DNA of 64,000 nt. Source: Sphingomonas sp. Its GTDB lineage: Bacteria; Pseudomonadota; Alphaproteobacteria; Sphingomonadales; Sphingomonadaceae. Under the pieces are notes generated by a model. It did not search any database, was not told the origin of the DNA, and was given only the letters and a program-made list of their open reading frames with translations. Both the position numbers and the translations under genes were made by a program. Below, piece after piece: positions 53,846 to 62,040 of the stretch. Location of the stretch: contig JAFOMG010000002.1 in NCBI GenBank assembly GCA_017418975.1, positions 124,001 through 188,000 of the forward strand. The letters run 5' to 3'. The first letter of the stretch is position 1. Every line of letters starts with the position of its first letter.

Positions 53846-54313
53846 ATGAAACTGGATCGCATCGACCGCCGGATCCTGATGGCCTTGCAGCGCAACGGGC
53901 GCCTGACCAACGTGGAGCTGGCGCAGGAAGTCGGATTGTCGCCATCGCCCTGCCTGCGGCGCGTGCGGCTGCTGGAGGAATCCGGCGTCATCGAACGCTA
54001 TGTCGCGCTGCTCGATCCCGAGCGGATCGGCTTCGGCATGTCGCTGTTCGTCCGGGTCTGGCTCAAGAGCCAGGACGAGGAGACGGTGCAGCAGTTCATC
54101 GCCGGCATCCGGCCGCTCGGCGAAGTCGTCGAATGCCACCTGATGGCCGGCGACTGCGATTTTCTTCTGCGCGTCGTCGCCGCGGACCTGACGGCCTTTC
54201 GCCGATTCCAGGCGGAGCGGCTGGCGCGCATTCCCTGCGTGCTCAGCCTGAAGACGGACATTCCCATGCAGAAGGTGAAGCTCACCTCCGAGCTGCCGCT
54301 CGCGATGGACTAG
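53846..54313 (+). CDS. Lrp/AsnC-family transcriptional regulator
   Basis: 155 residues from ATG 53846. Winged helix-turn-helix: LDRIDRRILMALQRNGRLTNVELAQEVGLSPSPCLRRVRLLEESGVIERYVALLDPERIG (in pieces). The C-terminal RAM ligand domain (FVRVWLKSQDEETVQQFIAGIRPLGEVVECHLMAGDCDFLLRVVAADL in pieces) is standard. No Shine-Dalgarno precedes the ATG, because the operator palindrome occupies that space, so the message may be leaderless or start very close to the ATG. It likely controls azlCD in response to an amino acid. Confidence 0.9.
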   Translation: MKLDRIDRRILMALQRNGRLTNVELAQEVGLSPSPCLRRVRLLEESGVIERYVALLDPERIGFGMSLFVRVWLKSQDEETVQQFIAGIRPLGEVVECHLMAGDCDFLLRVVAADLTAFRRFQAERLARIPCVLSLKTDIPMQKVKLTSELPLAMD

Positions 54314-54347
54314 GCTGAGAATCCAAACAAGTATTTGATTTTCTGCC

Positions 54348-54427
54348 GTCATCCCGGCCTGGAGCCGGGATCCCGCTTCTGCTTCCGCCGGTAAGGCAGC
54401 GGGACCCCGGCTCAAGGCCGGGGCCAC
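54348..54427. repeat. Inverted-repeat element, family 2, copy 3
   Basis: 80 bases matching the copy at 29671-29750, with the same 29-base left flank (AACAAGTA-TTGATTTTCT core at 54319-54347). It lies between the regulator gene and the flaF terminator, 24 kb from the main array. Confidence 0.8.
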
Positions 54428-54493
54428 GAAAGAAGAATGAGTCCCCAATCCAGGCGCGCGGCCTGGGGGCGACGGCTCCTCTCGTCCGCAACG

Positions 54494-54530
54494 GAAAGGG
54501 GCGCCACGGCTGTCGCCGGGCGCCCCTTTC
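54494..54530. terminator. Strong hairpin after flaF, possibly bidirectional
   Basis: Twelve-base perfect arms GAAAGGGGCGCC (54494-54505) and GGCGCCCCTTTC (54519-54530). It ends 17 bases before the flaF stop. The A/T ends of the stem make it terminator-like on both strands. Confidence 0.6.
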
Positions 54531-54547
54531 GTTGGCCATGCGCAGGT

Positions 54548-54910
54548 TCAGGCGGCGGCGCGTTGCGGCCCGCGCAGCCCTTCCATGATCATGCGGTTCA
54601 CTTCGATCAGTTCGCGGATCCGCTCGCGGCCGGCGATCACGTCGCTGGTGAAGCGGTCCACCCACAGGGCCAGGGAGATGATCTGCGCGCGCAGCTCACG
54701 CGGCAGGCCATTGCCCGCAATGCCGCAATCGGTAGAGAAGGCGTCCCACATCTGGCGATTGCGATGCAGTGGCGGCATCAGCAGCGCGCCCTTCAGGCCG
54801 CGCTCCTCCGCTTCCATCATCTCGCCGGTGATCTCGCCCAACAGCCTGAGCTCTGCCGAGCGTGGCGTTTCAGCCCGGGCACGGGCCGCCTGATAGGCAC
54901 TAAGGGTCAT
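54548..54910 (-). CDS. flaF: Flagellar biosynthesis regulator FlaF
   Basis: 120 residues from ATG 54910 with GGAG five bases upstream. MTLSAYQAARARAETPRSAELRLLGEITGEMMEAE opens as in alphaproteobacterial FlaF. The middle has NRQMWDAFSTDCGIAGNGLP-type and LRAQIISLALWVDRFTSDVIAGRERIRELIEVNRMIMEGL. In Caulobacter, FlaF promotes flagellin secretion or translation together with FlbT. It is divergent from the HAD/methyltransferase pair and separated from it by about 75 bases. No flagellin gene is in the window, so it may lie elsewhere. Confidence 0.9.
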   Translation of the reverse strand: MTLSAYQAARARAETPRSAELRLLGEITGEMMEAEERGLKGALLMPPLHRNRQMWDAFSTDCGIAGNGLPRELRAQIISLALWVDRFTSDVIAGRERIRELIEVNRMIMEGLRGPQRAAA

Positions 54911-54984
54911 GCTCGCTCCATTTGCTTGACCCTTCATTCTAGGACGATCGCAACCGTTCCGGGTGCGCGCATCCTATAAGATTA

Positions 54985-57426
54985 GTGCGCCCTACCGAAT
55001 TGCGGGCGCGCATCCGGGGAAAATCATTGGCCAACGCAATCCTTCCGCACGCGCTGCCGTCGGCACTGGACGCCTATCCGGGCGTGACCCTGCTCTCGCT
55101 CGACTGTTTCGACACGCTGCTGTGGCGAGACGTGCACGCCCCGCACGACCTGTTCGGCGCGCTCGGCGGCGCCAATCTCCTCCAGCGCAGCTGGGCCGAG
55201 CAGACCGCGCGGAGCACCGCCGCGGTCCGCCACCGCCGCAACGAAGTCCATATCGACGAGATCTATGCCGAGCTGATGCCCAATGCGAGCGCCGCCGAGC
55301 GCGCAGCCGCGGTGCGGGACGAGCTCGACGCCGAGGCGCGCCACTGCTTTGCCTTCCGGCCGACGGTGGAGCTGATGCGCGCGGCCAAGGCCAGGGGCAT
55401 CGAGACGATCATCGTCTCCGACACCTATCTCGACGAGAAGCAGCTGCGCGGCCTGATCGCCGCCGCGGCGGGCGAGGACGTCGCCGGACTGATCGGCCGC
55501 ATCTTCTGCTCGTCGCACTACGGCAAGTCGAAGGGCGAGGGCCTGTACGAGCCAGTGCTCAAGGCGCTGAAGATCGCCCCCGACAGGATCCTGCACATCG
55601 GCGACAACAAGAAGGCCGATGTCGACGGCGTCGCGCCGTTCGGCGTGAATACGCTGCACCTCGCCCAGTTCACCGCGGACAGCGAGCAGCGCATCCGCCT
55701 GGAAAGCGCGATCAGCAACATCTTCCACCCGACCGAGGCCGGCGTGGCGATCACCCACCAGCCGCACCGCGCGACGATCGCCGCCATCGAGCCGCAGCTG
55801 GACGATGCCGCCGAAATGCTCGGCTTCACCACGCTGGGGCCCGTCTTGAACGGGTTCGATCGCTGGCTGGAGGACGAGGCCGCGGCGTTGCGGGCGAAGC
55901 ATGGCGGCACGGTGCATGCCGTGTTCCTGATGCGCGACGGCTATCTGCCTCAGCGCGTCCACCAGGCGCGCGGCGGCACCGGCCATGCGGTGGAGATCAG
56001 CCGCTTCACCGCCACCGCCGCCTCGCTGGGCACCGCCGAGGCAGTCGAACGCCATCTGCAGCGCGATATCTGCAGCGACCTGAACGTGGTGGCGAAGCAG
56101 CTGCTGCTCCCCGCACCCGAAGCCGCCAAGCTGATCAGGGACCATCCCCGCCCCGGCGCCTTCCTCAAGGCGATCCGGGATCCGCAGCGCATGCGCCGCA
56201 TCACCAATGCATCGCGCGGCCTTGCCGAGCGGCTGGCCGCGCATGTCCGCAAGATCGTGAACCCGGCCCGTGGCGACACGCTGATGCTGGTCGACCTGGG
56301 CTATAACGGCTCGGTCCAGAACGATGTCGAGCCGCTCCTCGCCCGCGCGCTGGGCGTGCGGGTTGCCGGCCGCTACCTGCTGCTGCGCGAGCAGTCGCGC
56401 ACCGGGTTGGACAAGAAGGGCTTCATCGGCCACGACGATTATGACTGTGCCGCGCTCGAGGCGATGTGCACGAACGTCGCCGTGCTCGAGCAGCTCTGCA
56501 CCGCCGCCCAGGGATCGGTGATCGACTATGAGAAGGACGGCACCGCGATCCGTCGCGGCAGCTCGATCAAGTCGCGCCAGTCGGACGTGCGCGACCGGGT
56601 GCAGGCGGGCTGCCTGCGCTTCGTGCGCGACGAAGGCAGCGTCACGATCCGCGCCCGGCGGCCGGCGCACGAGGCGATCCTGTGGCGCCGCGGCGCGGCG
56701 GGCGTGCTCGGCCGGCTGATGTACGTGCCGCTGGAAGCGGAACTCGCGGTGCTCGGCGCGTTCGAGCACGACATCAACCTGGGTGTCGACGACACCGTAT
56801 CGCTGTTCGACCCGGCCATCGCCCGGCGCGGCCTGCGCCAGCGCGGCCTGTTCTACATGAAGGGCGCCGAGCGCATGTATCTGCCGGCGGAACTGCACGG
56901 CGAGGGACTGGCGCTCAAGCTCAGCCTGCTGGCCCAGCGCCGCTTCGCGATGCCGCTCAAATACCGGGACTTCGTCGACACCTCGATCGCGCTGCCGCTG
57001 ATCGTCGCCGACGGCAACCAGGTCTCGACCGGCACCGTGACCGCCACGCCGACCCATGACGGCTATTACCTCGCCCCCATCCCGATCGGCGACAGTCGCT
57101 TCTCGGTGGGCGTGCAGTTCGGCCAGCTCTTCGACTATGTGCAGGTGGAGAGCGTGGCCTTCATGCCCGTCGACCGCTTCCTGAGCGACAAGCAGCATCC
57201 CGACGGCAATCAGGAAACCGACGCGCTGCCTTCGCTGGAGGGCATGGAGCAGGTCGCGCCCCATCTCTTCCGCTGCGAGAACGAGTTCGCCTTCATGATG
57301 GTCCCGCCGCCGCCGCGACAGGAGGGCCGGCAGATGATGCTCGCCCTGGCCTTCCGCCCGATCGCCGCACGCCAGCCGGCCGCGCCTGCGCCTTCCCACG
57401 CCACGCTCCAGGGAGCCATCGCATGA
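54985..57426 (+). CDS. HAD-domain protein with large unknown C-terminal region, flagellar context
   Basis: 813 residues from GTG 54985; TTG 55027 with GGGGA upstream is an alternative. The N-terminal HAD phosphatase domain (about 35-240) has motif I SLDCFDTLLWRD, motif II IIVSDTYLD, motif III GKSKGEGLYEPVL and motif IV ILHIGDNKKADVDG. The next 560 residues contain YLRRDGYLP-like FLMRDGYLPQRVH, VDLGYNGSVQNDVEP and YLLLREQSRTG segments. I can only say these resemble large HAD proteins encoded with polysaccharide or flagellar modification genes. It overlaps the methyltransferase gene by four bases. A role in glycan modification of flagellin or surface sugar is inference. Confidence 0.75.
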   Translation: MRPTELRARIRGKSLANAILPHALPSALDAYPGVTLLSLDCFDTLLWRDVHAPHDLFGALGGANLLQRSWAEQTARSTAAVRHRRNEVHIDEIYAELMPNASAAERAAAVRDELDAEARHCFAFRPTVELMRAAKARGIETIIVSDTYLDEKQLRGLIAAAAGEDVAGLIGRIFCSSHYGKSKGEGLYEPVLKALKIAPDRILHIGDNKKADVDGVAPFGVNTLHLAQFTADSEQRIRLESAISNIFHPTEAGVAITHQPHRATIAAIEPQLDDAAEMLGFTTLGPVLNGFDRWLEDEAAALRAKHGGTVHAVFLMRDGYLPQRVHQARGGTGHAVEISRFTATAASLGTAEAVERHLQRDICSDLNVVAKQLLLPAPEAAKLIRDHPRPGAFLKAIRDPQRMRRITNASRGLAERLAAHVRKIVNPARGDTLMLVDLGYNGSVQNDVEPLLARALGVRVAGRYLLLREQSRTGLDKKGFIGHDDYDCAALEAMCTNVAVLEQLCTAAQGSVIDYEKDGTAIRRGSSIKSRQSDVRDRVQAGCLRFVRDEGSVTIRARRPAHEAILWRRGAAGVLGRLMYVPLEAELAVLGAFEHDINLGVDDTVSLFDPAIARRGLRQRGLFYMKGAERMYLPAELHGEGLALKLSLLAQRRFAMPLKYRDFVDTSIALPLIVADGNQVSTGTVTATPTHDGYYLAPIPIGDSRFSVGVQFGQLFDYVQVESVAFMPVDRFLSDKQHPDGNQETDALPSLEGMEQVAPHLFRCENEFAFMMVPPPPRQEGRQMMLALAFRPIAARQPAAPAPSHATLQGAIA

Positions 57427-58241
57427 GCCTGTTGATCCATTCCATGTCCGAATTCTCGGACATCATCCTCCACGGCCTCCAGATCGCGGGCGCCCGCAAC
57501 ATCGCCGAGGTGGGCGCCGAGTTCGGCGGCATGTCGCAGCAGCTCGCCGCCTATGCGCGCGTGGCGAGCGGCAGCCTGACCAGCATCGATCCCGCGCCCA
57601 AGGCCGAGTTCCTGGCCTGGGCCCGCGAGACGCCCGAGGTGCGCCATATCGCCGAGCCCAGCCATGACGCGATGCCGACGCTATCGGGCATCGATGCCTG
57701 GGTGATCGACGGCGACCATAATTACTACACGGTGATCAACGAGCTGCGCATCGCCGACCAGCTCGCCAGGCGCGACGGCAAGCCGCTGCTGGCGATCCTG
57801 CACGACGTTTCCTGGCCGTGCGCGCGCCGCGATTTCTACTATGCGCCCGAGCGCATCCCCGAAGAGCATCGCCATGCGCACAGCCATGACGCGGGCGTGA
57901 TCCTTGGCGATCCGGGCTGGCACGAGAATCGGGGCTTCCGCAGCGGCGGCCATTTCGCCTGGGCGCTGCACGAAGGTGGCCCGCGCAACGGCGTGCTGAC
58001 CGCGGTGGAGGATTTCCGTGCCGAGGCGCAGACCGGGGAGCGTCCGCTCGCCTGGGCGCATGTGCCCGCGGTGTTCGGCCTGGGCGTGCTGTTCGACAGC
58101 TCGGCGCCCTGGGCCCCCGCCCTCGCGGAGATGATCGTGCCCTGGCACAACAACAAGCTCCTCGCCGCGCTCGAGCAGAACCGGCTGCGCAATTATCTGG
58201 CGGTCATCGACTGGCAGGATCGGGCCGCAGCGGCGGCCTGA
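57423..58241 (+). CDS. Class I SAM-dependent methyltransferase
   Basis: 272 residues (ATGA overlap with the HAD gene). The SAM-binding fold is seen in NIAEVGAEFGGMSQQLAAYA (motif I variant), LTSIDPAPKAEF and AWVIDGDHNYYTVINELRIADQL. The IDGDHxYxxVxxEL signature belongs to the Methyltransf_24/cephalosporin hydroxylase-like group that often modifies sugars or lipids. LLAILHDVSWPCARRDFYY follows. It is translationally coupled to the HAD protein and upstream of motA, so it probably acts on a flagellar or surface glycan. Confidence 0.85.
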   Translation: MSLLIHSMSEFSDIILHGLQIAGARNIAEVGAEFGGMSQQLAAYARVASGSLTSIDPAPKAEFLAWARETPEVRHIAEPSHDAMPTLSGIDAWVIDGDHNYYTVINELRIADQLARRDGKPLLAILHDVSWPCARRDFYYAPERIPEEHRHAHSHDAGVILGDPGWHENRGFRSGGHFAWALHEGGPRNGVLTAVEDFRAEAQTGERPLAWAHVPAVFGLGVLFDSSAPWAPALAEMIVPWHNNKLLAALEQNRLRNYLAVIDWQDRAAAAA

Positions 58242-58244
58242 GCA

Positions 58245-58276
58245 ATTTGCCGGCGCGGCAACGCCGGCCGGCAAAT
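58245..58276. terminator. Hairpin after the methyltransferase gene
   Basis: ATTTGCCGGC (58245-58254) and GCCGGCAAAT (58267-58276) pair perfectly with a 12-base loop, three bases after the methyltransferase stop. There is no T-run. TATAAT at 58283-58288 just downstream may be the -10 of the motA operon. It separates the two transcription units. Confidence 0.5.
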
Positions 58277-58321
58277 CCTTCCTATAATTCTGGAAACAAC
58301 AGGGACATCGGGCGAACCGCC

Positions 58322-59212
58322 ATGCTCAACGGCATCGGATTCATCATCATTCTCGTCTGCGTGTTCGGCAGCTTCATCATGTCGGGCGGCAAGTTCGAAA
58401 TCATCGCGCATGCGCTGCCGCACGAGATGATGGCCATCGCGGGCGCCGCGATCGGCGCGTTCATCGTCGCCAATTCCATGTCGACGGTGAAGAAGGCCGG
58501 CGCGGGCATCATGCGCTCGTTCAAGGGCGGCAAGTGGAAGGCGCAGGACTATAAGGACCTGCTCACGCTGATGTTCACCGTGCTCTCCACCTTCAAGAAG
58601 GGGGGCGCCACCGCGCTGGAGCCGCATCTGGACGCGCCGGAGGAGAGCAATCTCTTCACGCCCTATCCGCGCCTGCTCAAGGACCATCATCTGATCGAGT
58701 TCATCTGCGACTATCTGCGCATGATGACGGTCAACTTCGAGGACCCGCATCAGATCGAGGCCGCGATGGACGCGGACATCGAGAAGCATCACCACGAAGA
58801 GGCCGGCCCGCAGCACGCGCTGCAGATCATGGCCGACGGCCTGCCCGCGCTGGGCATCGTCGCCGCGGTGCTGGGCGTGATCAAGACCATGGGCTCGATC
58901 GACCAGCCGACCGAGATCCTGGGCGCGATGATCGGCGGCGCGCTGGTCGGCACCTTCCTGGGCGTGCTGCTGAGCTACTGCGTGGTCGGCCCGCTCGCCG
59001 CCAAGCTGCTCGAGACGCTCGAGGCCGACAGCAAGCCCTATTCGATCGTGAAGACCGCGATCGTCGCCTATGCCCAGAACCAGCCGGTCCAGGTGGCGAT
59101 CGAGATCGCCCGCCGCATGACCCCCTCGGCCTATGCGCCGAGCTTCCAGCAACTCGAAACCGCACTTGACGAGGCCAAGAATGGACCAGTCCCAGTCGCT
59201 GCCGCTGCCTGA
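58322..59212 (+). CDS. motA: Flagellar motor stator protein MotA
   Basis: 296 residues from ATG 58322. Four membrane segments: GIGFIIILVCVFGSFIMSGG, EMMAIAGAAIGAFIVANS, ADGLPALGIVAAVLGVIKTMG and MIGGALVGTFLGVLLSYCVVGPLA. The long cytoplasmic loop (about 70-165) carries the charged KGGKWKAQDYKDLLTLMF and YPRLLKDHHLIEFICDYLRM. PALGIVAAVLGVIKTMG is the MotA signature. MotA with MotB conducts protons to drive rotation; motB is not adjacent in this window. It is the first gene of an operon running into cheY through cheB. Confidence 0.95.
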   Translation: MLNGIGFIIILVCVFGSFIMSGGKFEIIAHALPHEMMAIAGAAIGAFIVANSMSTVKKAGAGIMRSFKGGKWKAQDYKDLLTLMFTVLSTFKKGGATALEPHLDAPEESNLFTPYPRLLKDHHLIEFICDYLRMMTVNFEDPHQIEAAMDADIEKHHHEEAGPQHALQIMADGLPALGIVAAVLGVIKTMGSIDQPTEILGAMIGGALVGTFLGVLLSYCVVGPLAAKLLETLEADSKPYSIVKTAIVAYAQNQPVQVAIEIARRMTPSAYAPSFQQLETALDEAKNGPVPVAAAA

Positions 59213-59504
59213 CGCCGAGGAGCGCGCGCTGCGCCTCCCCGTCCACGGCACCACCGTCACGGCCGAAGACCTGCGCGTGCGCCTGGTGCTCGCGGCGGAC
59301 CTGGACGACGCGATCGAGATCGACGCGTCCGAGGTCGAGAGCGTCGGCCAGGCCGTGCTCCAGCTGCTCGTCGCCGCGCGCGCCGAAGCGGCCGCGGGCG
59401 GCCAGGAGTTCAGCATCGCCAATCCCAGCCCCGCATTCGTCGATCGCGTGCAGCGCTGCCACCTGGCCGCGACGATCGGCCTCGAGACCGGAGACGCCCA
59501 GTGA
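59181..59504 (+). CDS. STAS-domain protein in the chemotaxis operon
   Basis: 107 residues from ATG 59181, overlapping the end of motA by 32 bases. LRLPVHGTTVTAEDLRVRLVLAADLDDAIEIDASEVESVGQAVLQLLVAARAEAAAGGQEFSIANPSPAF (in pieces) is the STAS strand-helix pattern. Ser is present in the VESVGQAVLQLL position corresponding to the anti-sigma-antagonist phospho-site. Proteins of this type appear in some alphaproteobacterial che operons; their role is not settled. It overlaps cheY by four bases (GTGA). Confidence 0.85.
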   Translation: MDQSQSLPLPDAEERALRLPVHGTTVTAEDLRVRLVLAADLDDAIEIDASEVESVGQAVLQLLVAARAEAAAGGQEFSIANPSPAFVDRVQRCHLAATIGLETGDAQ

Positions 59505-59866
59505 GCAAGTTGATCCTTACCGTCGACGATTCGGCGAGCATGCGCATGCTGCTCAAGACGTCGCTGACCGCACAGGGCTTCCGCATCGAGAGCGCCAATG
59601 ACGGCGAGCACGGGCTGGAGCGCATGCACGAAGTGAAGCCCGACCTGCTGATCACCGACATCAACATGCCGAAGATGGACGGGTTCGAGCTGATCGAGGC
59701 GGTGCGCGCAGTCTCCGATTTCCGCGGCACGCCGATCCTGGTGCTGTCGACCGAATTCTCGGACGAGAAGAAGGCCCGCGCCCGCTCGGCCGGCGCCACC
59801 GGCTGGATCACCAAGCCGTTCGAGGCCACCAAGCTGGGAGCGGCGATCCGCCGGGTGTGCCCGTGA
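59501..59866 (+). CDS. cheY: Chemotaxis response regulator CheY
   Basis: 121 residues from GTG 59501. Single receiver domain: ILTVDDSASMRMLLKTSL, phospho-acceptor Asp53 in LLITDINMPKMDGFEL, Ser in ILVLSTEFSDEKK, and Lys in GATGWITKPFEATKL. It carries the CheA phosphate to the motor switch. The GTG overlaps the STAS stop, and its own stop overlaps the cheA start. Confidence 0.95.
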   Translation: MSKLILTVDDSASMRMLLKTSLTAQGFRIESANDGEHGLERMHEVKPDLLITDINMPKMDGFELIEAVRAVSDFRGTPILVLSTEFSDEKKARARSAGATGWITKPFEATKLGAAIRRVCP

Positions 59867-62040
59867 GCGACGAATTCGACGATATCCAGGCGATCTTCTT
59901 CGAGGAATGCGCCGAAGGGCTGACCACCGCCGAGCAGGGCCTGTCGGCCATGCAGGCGGGCGACGTCTCGGCCGAAGTGATCGCCGGCGTGTTCCGCGCG
60001 GTCCATTCGATCAAGGGCGGCGCCGGCGCGTTCGGCCATGCCGATCTCACCGCCTTCGCGCACAAGTTCGAGAATGTCCTCGACGAAGTGCGCGGCGGCA
60101 AGATCCCGCCGAGCCCCGGCGTGGTCAAGGTGATGCTGAGCGCCTTCGACATACTCAGCGACCATGTGGAATCGGCCAAGGGCCTGGCGCCCCGCCCCGC
60201 CGACCAGGCGGCGCTGGCCGCGCTCGAGCAGGTTCTCGCGAACAAGGGCGCCGATGACGGCACGCCCGCTGCGAGCCCCGCCCCGGCCCCGGCGGCAGAA
60301 GAGGCCCCGGCCGCGCCCGCCGGGGACGCGGACGAGTTCGGCTTCGTGCCGATGGCCGTGTCGCTCGACGATTTCGACGCGCCCGCCGAGGCTCCGGCCG
60401 CGGACACCGCCTGGATCGTCACCTTCAAGCCGTCGCGCGCCGCGCTCGCCAATGCCGGCGAGCCGCTGCTGATCATCCGCGAGCTCGAGGCGCTGGGCGG
60501 CGAGGTCGTCGCGGTCGACACCGCGGCGGTGCCGCCGCTGCGCGACCTCGATCCCGAGGACGCCTATCTCACCTGGACGCTGCGCGTGCCGGGCGACGTT
60601 GCCGAGGGCGACATCAACGACTGTTTCGACTTCGTCGCGCCGGATTCGGTCGTCGAGGTCCGCCGTGACCAGGCCCCCGCCCCGGTGGCCGAGGCCGAGG
60701 CCGCGCCAGCCGCGATCGCCGACGAGTTCGGCTTCGTGCCCGTGTCCGCCGGCATCGAGGACTTCGCCGCCGAGATGCAGCGGGTCGTCGAGACGATCGC
60801 AGCTGCCTCGCCCCCGATCAGCGGCATCGAGACGCCGGCCATCGCCCCCAAGGCGGGCGGCGAGGCGCAGCAGACGATCCGCGTCGACCTGGGCAAGCTC
60901 GACCTGCTGCTTAACCTGGTCGGCGAGCTGGTGATCCGCAACTCGATCCTGGCCGACCGGCTCTCGCCGGCCGATCGCCAGCGCGTCGAGCTGCCCGAGC
61001 TGGCGCGGCTGACGCGCCAGATCCAGGACAATGTGATGTCGCTGCGCGCGCAGCCGATCAAGCAGGCCTTCAGCCGCGTGCCGCGCATGCTGCGCGACCT
61101 TTCGGTGGAGACCGGCAAGCAGATCCTGCTCGAGACCGTGGGCGAGACCACCGAAGTCGACAAGGGCGTGATCGAGAAGATCGGCGATCCGCTGACCCAT
61201 ATGATCCGCAACGCCGCCGACCATGGGCTGGAAAGCGCCGAGGAGCGCATCGCCGCCGGCAAGAGCCCCGAGGGCACGATCAAGCTTTCGGCCGAGCAGC
61301 GCGGCGCCCGCATCTTCGTGCGGGTGCAGGACAATGGCCGCGGCATCAATCGCGAGAAGGTCCGCGCCAAGGCCGTCGAGAAGGGCATCATCGGCGCCGA
61401 CGCGCAGCTGTCGAACGAAGAGATCGACCAGCTGATCTGCGCGCCGGGCTTCTCGACCGCCGACACGATCTCGAACATCTCCGGCCGCGGCGTCGGCATG
61501 GACGTCGTCCGCTCGAACGTCGAGGCGCTGGGCGGCCGGGTGGAGATCCACTCGGTCCCGGGCGAAGGCACCACCTTCACGATGATCCTGCCGCTCACCC
61601 TGGCGATCCTGGACGGCATGATCGTCCGCCTCGCCGGCCAGCGCTTCGTGCTGCCGCTCGCACATGTGCTCGAAACGGTGCAGCCCGAGCCGGGCCAGGT
61701 GAAGCGCACCTCGCCCGACAGCGAAGTGATCGACATGCGCGGCGAATATGTCCCGGTGAAGCGCGCCACCGAGATCTTCGGCCTCAACGACGACCGCGCG
61801 ATCGAGGACAGCCTGGTCGTGATCGTCGAGAACGAAGGCTCGGGCAAGGTCGGGCTGGTGGTCGACACGATCGACGACCGCCGCGAGGTGGTGATCAAGA
61901 GCCTCGACCAGAATCTCCATCCGATCCGCGGCCTGGGCGGCGCCACCATCCTCGGCGACGGCTCGATCGCGCTCATCCTCGACATCGAGGCGCTCGTCGC
62001 CTCGACCAACCGCTTCACGCCGAAAGGACTGGCAGCATGA
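59863..62040 (+). CDS. cheA: Chemotaxis histidine kinase CheA
   Basis: 725 residues from GTG 59863, which overlaps the cheY TGA (GTG 59857 is possible). Hpt domain with His48 in FRAVHSIKGGAGAFGH. A linker precedes a P2-like CheY-binding domain (about 178-270, WIVTFKPSRAALANAGEPLLIIRELEALGG in pieces). P3 dimerisation is IRVDLGKLDLLLNLVGELVI. P4 kinase has HMIRNAADHGLE, VQDNGRGIN and GRGVGMDVVRSNVEALGG. P5 CheW-like is at the C terminus. A short motif DEFGFVP occurs on each side of P2. Central kinase of the chemoreceptor array. Confidence 0.95.
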   Translation: MSDEFDDIQAIFFEECAEGLTTAEQGLSAMQAGDVSAEVIAGVFRAVHSIKGGAGAFGHADLTAFAHKFENVLDEVRGGKIPPSPGVVKVMLSAFDILSDHVESAKGLAPRPADQAALAALEQVLANKGADDGTPAASPAPAPAAEEAPAAPAGDADEFGFVPMAVSLDDFDAPAEAPAADTAWIVTFKPSRAALANAGEPLLIIRELEALGGEVVAVDTAAVPPLRDLDPEDAYLTWTLRVPGDVAEGDINDCFDFVAPDSVVEVRRDQAPAPVAEAEAAPAAIADEFGFVPVSAGIEDFAAEMQRVVETIAAASPPISGIETPAIAPKAGGEAQQTIRVDLGKLDLLLNLVGELVIRNSILADRLSPADRQRVELPELARLTRQIQDNVMSLRAQPIKQAFSRVPRMLRDLSVETGKQILLETVGETTEVDKGVIEKIGDPLTHMIRNAADHGLESAEERIAAGKSPEGTIKLSAEQRGARIFVRVQDNGRGINREKVRAKAVEKGIIGADAQLSNEEIDQLICAPGFSTADTISNISGRGVGMDVVRSNVEALGGRVEIHSVPGEGTTFTMILPLTLAILDGMIVRLAGQRFVLPLAHVLETVQPEPGQVKRTSPDSEVIDMRGEYVPVKRATEIFGLNDDRAIEDSLVVIVENEGSGKVGLVVDTIDDRREVVIKSLDQNLHPIRGLGGATILGDGSIALILDIEALVASTNRFTPKGLAA

